From: Dactylellina haptotyla
Lineage: Eukaryota > Ascomycota > Orbiliomycetes > Orbiliales > Orbiliaceae
Assembly: GCA_031310005.1 (NCBI GenBank)
Contig: CM062379.1
Location: 7,378,001-7,442,000, forward strand
DNA: 64,000 nucleotides
Direction of reading: 5' to 3'
The notes under the pieces are model-generated. The model worked only from the letters and a program-made list of their open reading frames with translations. It searched no databases and had not been told where the DNA came from. Positions 58,114-64,000 of this stretch are shown piece by piece. Made by a program: the position numbers and the translations under genes. Positions within the stretch are counted from its first letter, which is position 1. Each line of letters starts with the position of its first letter.

Positions 58114-61100
58114 ATGGCGCCGAGCACCGCTAAAAAGGCTGCCGCTTCCGGCGGTAGCGGCGGCTCTTCCACTCCTTCATCTGCTGTCCGCAAAAACTCG
58201 GCACCTGGGGGGACCCCTTCCTCGGCGTCGGGTCCCAAGCAGCGTTCGCTGTTCACGTTCTTTCAAAAGGTTTCCAGAGAAGACCAACAGGCTCAGTCCT
58301 CTAAACCTAGTAAAGAAACGAGTCAGGACGACAAGATGGATGAAGCTCCTGTTGCAGAGAGCAAGGAGGAGGACAGCATGCTCCCTCCACCCTTAAAACC
58401 TTCTGCTTCAAGGTCTTCTCTCAAAGCAAAGTCTGCTATTTCTTCTAAGGCGAAAGGCGGATTCGTCACACCTGTTGCGAGTAGCGATCCTGCTCGGGCG
58501 TCGAGTCCTGTGAACGGAGTCGATAGTGAAGTCGTTGGGGAAATGAACAGTATGTCGCATATTTCGACGTCTATCGTTGAAATAGATTGCTAATGATGGG
58601 ATTCGATTCTTCATAGGCTTGAAGTTGAATTCTTCTGTTGCGAGGGCTACAAAGTCTGATATAAACATTGCAGATGCGTCGAGTCCTTTGGCTAGAGTTA
58701 GTATCCCTTATTTTTTATCTCTTGCTAGCGGATTCGTGAATCCTCCATGGTAGAAACAATGTTCTAACGTAAATGTATCGAAACAGGGGAGGAAGAAAGT
58801 CAACTACGCAGAGCCTGATTCTGACGAAGACGACGATATGGTCAGTGGCAGAAAAAATGCCAGGAGAAGCTCCAAGCGACAGAAAATTGTTCTTAGTGAC
58901 GACGAAGATGAGTTTGTCGTTGCTGCAGAATCTCCCGATGCAGAAGACGCAGAAGAAGCAGAATATGGTCTCTCTGGTATGCCGTCCCCCGTCTCTCTCA
59001 TGCAATGATGAATAGCATCGTAACCGCTTGTTTTGGAACTAGATGACGACTTGGATGATTTCATTGTGGACGAGGAGGACGACGAGAGCGATACGCAAAA
59101 GTCGAAAAAGAGAAAGCGAACTGAAAAGAAAACTACCAAGAAGGTTGCTCTCGCATCCTCACCACCGCCTCGGTCTTCTCCTCCGCCAGTTACATCGGGC
59201 AGCAGCGCTGGCGGAAGTGCTTTGAGATTCAGATTCGACCCTACAGCTCCCACACAGGGGTCTTCTGCGACCAGCAGCCATGCGTCAAAGGCTGCTTCTT
59301 TGAACAAAAAGGCTGTAGAGAAGCCTAAGCTCAAGGCTAAAGAGGACGACGTCCGTTACCCCTGGCTCGTCGACATCCAAGATAGAGACGGCAACCGCCC
59401 AGGCGATAATGATTACGATCCACGAACTCTCTTTATTCCCAAATACGCCTGGAATAAGTTTTCGCCGTTCGAGAAGCAATACTGGGAGATCAAACAAGAT
59501 CTCTTCGATACCGTTGTCTTCTTCAAGAAGGGCAAGTTTTACGAACTTTACGAGAACGATGCTACAGTTGGCCATCAAGAATTCGATCTCAAGTTGACAG
59601 ATCGTGTAAACATGCGTATGGTTGGTGTTCCAGAATCTTCTTTGGATATGTGGGCTTCGCAGTTTATCGCCAAGGGGTATAAAATTGCGAGAGTGGACCA
59701 AAAGGAGACGGCACTGGGTAAGGAAATGCGAGAAAGTGACTCGAAGAAGAAGGACGCAGATAAGATTATTAGAAGAGAGTTGGAATGCGTGCTTACTGGT
59801 GGTACACTGGTTGATGAGACGATGCTGCAAAACGAGATGGCGACGTATTGTGTTTCGATAAAAGAAAGCGTTGAGGCAGGAGTACCATCCTATGGTATCT
59901 GCTTTGTTGATACCGCGACTGGTTGTTTCTCCCTCGCCGGATTCCAAGACGATGTCGATGCTACGAAGTTTGAGACACTGATCGCTCAGATTCGCCCCAT
60001 GGAACTTGTTCTCGAGAAAGGCTGCTTGTCTACCAAGGCACTCCGCATTCTCAAGACAAACACAGGCCCAAAAACCATATGGACAAACCTGAAATCAGAG
60101 AGAGAGTTCTGGGATGGCGACCAAACGATCAATGAACTTGAGTCGAGCACATATTTTGAGAAGGAGGACAGCACGGCATGGCCCGAAGCTTTGGAAAACT
60201 CTCGCGAAAAGCCCTTGGTTATGTCTGCATTTGGTGGATTGCTGTGGTATCTCCGACAGCTCAAAATTGACTCTGACCTAGTCAGTCTCGGAAACTTTCA
60301 ATGGTACGATCCGATTCGCAAGGCAACCTCGCTTGTCATGGACGGCCAAACCCTCCAGAACCTCGAAATATTCTCCAATTCTTTCGACGGGGGCGCGGCG
60401 GGTACGCTCTTCAATCTCCTGAACCAGTGCATTACCCCGTTCGGAAAGCGTACGTTCAGACAATGGCTCTGCCATCCTCTATCCGACGCCCGACAGATCA
60501 ACGCTCGATTGGACGCAGTGGAAGCCATCATGGCGGATGTCACTCTTCTTGACACCTTTTCCACTCAATTGAATAGACTTCCCGATCTGGAGCGCATGAT
60601 TTCTCGCATTCACGCCGGTAGCTGCAAGCCTGCTGATTTCCTTCGCGTCATTGAAGGATTCGAGCAGATAAACGTTACTATTGCTGACATCAAGCAATAC
60701 GGCGGCGGCGGCGAGGGCGTCATCGCTGACCTTATCGAGAGCGTGCCTGACCTCGATGCGCTGTTGGAGCAGTGGAATACAGCTTTCAATCGTAGAGAAG
60801 CTAAGGACGGAAAGCTGATTCCCGAACACGGCGTCGAACAAGACTTTGATGATTCGCAAGATAACATCGATGGCATCGAGAAGGATTTGCAAGACATGCT
60901 ACAAGGTTACAGAAATAAGTTGAAATCGTCGGCGCTGAAGTTCTGCGACAGTGGAAAGGAGATATATTTGGTCGAAGCGCCGGTTAAGGTCAAGGTGCCT
61001 GACAACTGGATGCAAATGAGCGCCACGAAGCAAGTGAAGAGATATTACAGCCCTGAAGGAAAAGCCAAGGTTCGCGAGCTGCAGGAAGCCCGTGAGCGAC

Positions 61101-62238
61101 ATGCGCAGATCGAAAAGGAGCTGCTGGGGAGATTCTGTACTAGATTCGATGACAAGTACACAGATTGGTTCAAGGCTGTGAAGGTTATCTCCCAGCTAGA
61201 CTGTTTGATAAGTTTGGCAAAGGCATCACAGGGGCTGGGTGAACCGTCGTGCAGACCTCAGTTCATAGAGGCCGAGAGGAGCGTGCTGGAGTTTGAGGAG
61301 TTGAGACACCCTTGCATGACGAATACCATGGGAGATTTTATTCCGAACGACATCCGACTAGGCGGTAAGAACGCGAAGATCACTCTGTTGACGGGTGCGA
61401 ACGCAGCTGGTAAATCGACGATTTTGAGAATGGTGAGTGCAGTAAACCTTTTCTACCCTCTTTCGAACACATAGCTAATTGGGTTTACAGACTTGTATTG
61501 GTGTTATCATGGCCCAAATTGGCTGCTATGTTCCTGCGATCTCTTGCAGAATGACCGTTGTGGACCGTATCATGTCCAGGCTCGGTGCCAATGACAATAT
61601 TTTCGCTGCACAATCGACTTTCTTCGTTGAGCTTTCGGAGACGAAGAAGATTCTTAGCGAGGCTACTCCAAGGTCTCTCGTTATCCTCGACGAACTTGGT
61701 CGTGGAACCTCTTCCTATGATGGGTGAGTCTTAAATACAACATCAATGCTTTGAGTTAAAAAAATCTTCTAATGGGATCATCAATAGTGTCGCGATCGCG
61801 CAATCTGTTCTTCATCATGTCGCTACGCATATCGGCGCAATTGGGTATTTTGCAACCCACTACGGCTCTCTTGCTACGGAGTTCCAAGATCATCCGGAAA
61901 TCCAACCACGCCGTATGAAGATTCTTGTGGACGACGACCAGCGCAACATCACATTCTTATACAAACTCGAGGAGGGAGTTGCGGAGAAGAGTTTCGGTAT
62001 GTACTGTGCAGCCATGTGTGGTATTGACAAAAGCATCATCGACAAGGCAGAGGAGGCAGCTGCTACCTTTGAACATACTAGTCGGTTGAGAGAGGGACTT
62101 GAGAAGGCGCGGAAGGGATGCTATGTTCCTTTAGGATTACAGAGCGATCTAGCCTGGTTGATGAGGGGTGAGCTTGAGGGAGGGGATCTGGGAGGTATGG
62201 CGATGGAGACTATGATCAATGCCATCAAGGCACTTTGA
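58114..62238 (+). CDS. msh6: DNA mismatch repair protein MSH6
   Basis: MutS-alpha subunit that recognises base mismatches and small loops with MSH2. Exons 58114-58549, 58617-58696, 58787-58976, 59043-61432, 61491-61723 and 61788-62238 give 1259 residues, all phases consistent. The N-terminal tail carries a PCNA-binding PIP box, Q43RSLFTFF50, in a long disordered Lys/Ser/acidic region (to about residue 300) with KKRKR nuclear signals. Mismatch-binding domain I has the diagnostic GKFYELYE (F401-Y-E403). Connector, lever ([29 protein letters not shown]) and clamp follow. The ATPase has Walker [10 protein letters not shown] (about 1019-1027), and Walker B with signature [14 protein letters not shown] split by the last intron. 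The exon 6 part contains ATHYGSLA and [19 protein letters not shown]. It is complete, with no damage. MSH6 rather than MSH2 or MSH3 is supported by the PIP box plus the FYE motif. Confidence 0.97.
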
Positions 62239-62631
62239 TTTAGGATATAGGAGGTAATATCCTTTCTTGAATTTTTCCCTTTTTTTTTGTTTTTGGATTA
62301 ATTTCCTCTTCTTTAACGACTTTTCTTGGAACAGGATTCCTTTATTCTTTTACCTTTTAATATTCTTTTGTTACACTCTATTAATAGCGAGCCTTTTGTA
62401 TAGCTATATTAGAGCATAGAACAGACCTATCCGTAGACTAAACAATTTACGAGGCTATTATTATTTACACATTCCAACGAAGAACCCTGCCACCCTATAT
62501 GCAAAGGCTAGATATTATATCATATCATGTCCAGTAATCATTGCCAATTTGAAATATATTTACGGAACTTTTTCGGGTAGAGCCGAGATGCTGAAGTCGA
62601 GATAGAAGAGAGCTGTGATTCGGGTCGCCGG
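62239..62631. other. Convergent 3' flanks of MSH6 and HYPK genes
   Basis: A 393-bp AT-rich spacer between two stop codons, with T-runs and AATAAA-like words. No gene. Confidence 0.55.
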
Positions 62632-63068
62632 TTAAGCTTGTGTCGGTGTAATCATAGCCTTGAGGGTCTTGTTCAAATCGGCACCATGCGCTCTTAGTAG
62701 CTCGGTAGCCTTCGCTTTTGATATTTCCATCTCTTCGACCTGTCCCACCAAAACTGTTAGCTCAGAAAGTCGGCGTCAATAGGCAATCCGTGGAGCCTTA
62801 CGATAACAGCGACATCCTCCGCCGCAACCTTGACGATAATCTTCTTCGCTCCCGCATCGGCAGTTTTGTTCCCACTTATCGAGAGACTGGAAAGGCCAGC
62901 GGTAGCCTTGCCTAGAGCTTCGGCGTTGGCGCTGTTCGACGTCGGTGTCGAGGAGTCGTCGAGCGAGCTGTGGGTGTCGAGATTGGAGAGGGCTTTGAGG
63001 GTTTTGGCGTCCTCGGCGTTGGTGGGCTTCTGAGGGGCATCCTCAGCATCGGGAATTGGCTCGGACAT
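62632..63068 (-). CDS. HYPK-like NatA-associated protein (UBA domain)
   Basis: Small chaperone-like partner of the NatA N-terminal acetyltransferase at the ribosome exit. Exons are the complement of 62802-63068 and 62632-62739 (GTAAGG donor, GGGACAG acceptor), 124 residues. The N-terminal 65 residues are acidic and disordered (SEPIPDAEDAPQKPTNAEDA, then Ser/Thr/Ala). The conserved C-terminal half reads KKIIVKVAAEDVAVIV joined by splicing to VEEMEISKAKATELLRAHGADLNKTLKAMI. That is the HYPK/NAC-alpha-type UBA with the KxxAEDVxxIxxxxxxxKxKATELLRxHxxD pattern seen in human HYPK. The second exon is essential; reading through the intron loses the UBA. Upstream in-frame ATGs (for example 63308) lie in weaker context and lengthen the protein with non-conserved residues. 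Confidence 0.88.
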
Positions 63069-63419
63069 TGTGTGCGGCGGGCGGTTGAGGTTGTGCAATT
63101 GTGAAGGTGGGCGTCTCGAAGTGGGATGGGATGTCTCGAAGGAGGATTGCTGGCAGCGACGAGGTTTCAACGCAACACGTCGGATGCAAAAATCCAACAG
63201 GTGACCGAATTGCTGGGCTGCTGGGCTGAGAATGTGTGTATTCGTGACAAACATTGCGAAGTATTTCTGAGGGCATATCAAATTAAATCCAGGGAATGAT
63301 AAATTCACGGGTGAGATGTTTGTACAATCTTATTTTATTCGATAGAACAGGGTGAAGTGCACCGGTGGGAATTCAGGTGGAACAGAAAGCATAGAATTCA
63401 CTCACTGTGGTCTTGTTTC
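63069..63419. other. Divergent spacer between HYPK and the right-end small gene
   Basis: About 350 bp with GC-rich leader sequence for HYPK on the left and AT-rich sequence on the right. No clear TATA box for the rightward gene. Confidence 0.4.
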
Positions 63420-63912
63420 ATGGAGACGATGCAATGCACCTATAAAGGGTGCGCTAAAGGTTCCTACGGCACCAAGGTAAGCCGATGCATCGATTGCACA
63501 GTTCTTGGATGGTATTCTGTTGCTACGTTACGGGAGTCGATCCAATAAACCACAAAAGTTCTTCGCAAGCACGGAAACCAAACTCCCTGCATAGAGTAGG
63601 AGCATCACCGCGCGATACTCTGTCCAGAGGGATCCGGATGGCCCTATTTTCTACCAATTCTTGCTCAAAGGAAAAGGCAGCAGATGCACTACATATGAAG
63701 GGCGCTATACCGAATTTGCGCTCTGGGACCACGGATTCTTTACAGCCGATTCAAATCCGCAATTGTTTATATTCTTACGTCCGCTCGTTGAGAAGGGAGA
63801 GACCCAGTTCACGATATTGTATTTTTCATCTACAAGCCACGATGCTTTTAAAGATATGGGGTTCGACCTCGTCCGGAGACAGGCATACAGGAAGTCACCC
63901 CATCACGGTTAA
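63420..63912 (+). CDS. Tentative small two-exon gene, unknown product
   Basis: The open block 63595-63912 (106 codons with stop) has the composition of real protein: SVQRDPDGPIFYQFLLKGKG, TYEGRYTEFALWDHGFFTAD, NPQLFIFLRPLVEKGETQFTILYFSS. It is preceded by a stop (TAG at 63592-63594), so it needs an upstream exon. The best partner is 63420-63476 (METMQCTYKGCAKGSYGTK), which ends at a GTAAGC donor; joined to a CATAG acceptor at 63594 it gives 124 residues in frame. An alternative acceptor five bases on (63599) would join a different 5' frame (NRVKCTGGNSGGTESIEF...). I recognise no domain. It could also be the 3' end of a decayed gene, since the left side of the block carries stops in its own frame. 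Confidence 0.35.
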
Positions 63913-64000
63913 TTATCGGTAAAATTTTAGACATCGTTGTAAAATTTCTTGGAAGCTCGGTTTTCTACGGTTAATTCTGTAGCTGCGGCTACCTCTATTG

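Overview
This is a 64 kb stretch of a filamentous ascomycete (Pezizomycotina) nuclear genome. The basis is short spliceosomal introns (about 50-220 bp, donors of GTANGT/GTGAGT type, CTAAC-like branch points), single-gene transcription units on both strands, and fungus-restricted families: Grg1, Ppc89/Cep57-type spindle-pole protein, a CYP52-clan P450, cytochrome-b5/acyl-CoA dehydrogenase fusion, and a CBM1-carrying PL3 pectate lyase. The CBM1-rich secretome style would fit Orbiliomycetes or related early-diverging Pezizomycotina, but that is only a guess. No rRNA, CRISPR, intact transposon or convincing tRNA was seen.

Layout. 0.9-2.3 kb (-): triose-phosphate/nucleotide-sugar-type transporter. 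6.9-7.9 kb (+): kinase-fold protein whose catalytic-loop Asp is Asn. 12.1-12.5 kb (+): Grg1-like stress/starvation protein behind a strong promoter with a palindromic double CRE. 13.7-14.7 kb (+): inositol monophosphatase. 16.6-17.7 kb (+): CBM1-PL3 pectate lyase. 19.4-20.2 kb (+): degenerate Ras-like GTPase with an intact CaaX tail. 20.6-21.9 kb (+): alpha/beta hydrolase. 22.4-24.3 kb (-): cytochrome b5-acyl-CoA dehydrogenase. 26.0-29.4 kb (-): Ppc89/Cep57-like spindle-pole protein. 30.5-32.3 kb (-): P450 with an apparent one-base frameshift. 36.1-36.8 kb (+): orphan. 37.0-38.0 kb (-): dienelactone hydrolase. 39.1-42.4 kb (-): large disordered DUF3020-type protein. 43.6-46.1 kb (-): zf-4CXXC_R1 (CDCA7-type) protein. 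51.4-53.9 kb (+): CAF-1 p60/Cac2. 55.7-57.5 kb (+): signal-peptide protein with a ubiquitin-interacting-motif-like helix. 58.1-62.2 kb (+): MSH6. 62.6-63.1 kb (-): HYPK. 63.4-63.9 kb (+): tentative small gene.

How genes relate. There is no biosynthetic cluster. The right third groups three nuclear genes that work at or behind the replication fork in other eukaryotes (zf-4CXXC_R1 protein, CAF-1 subunit B, MSH6 with a PIP box). Two of them have candidate G1/S promoter boxes (SCB-like before Cac2, MCB before MSH6). The left half is mostly metabolic, secreted or stress genes separated by long gene-poor gaps that contain at least one, perhaps two, decaying genes.

All gene models were built by eye from splice signals. 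Reading phase was checked across every junction for the main genes; where a model is uncertain this is stated.
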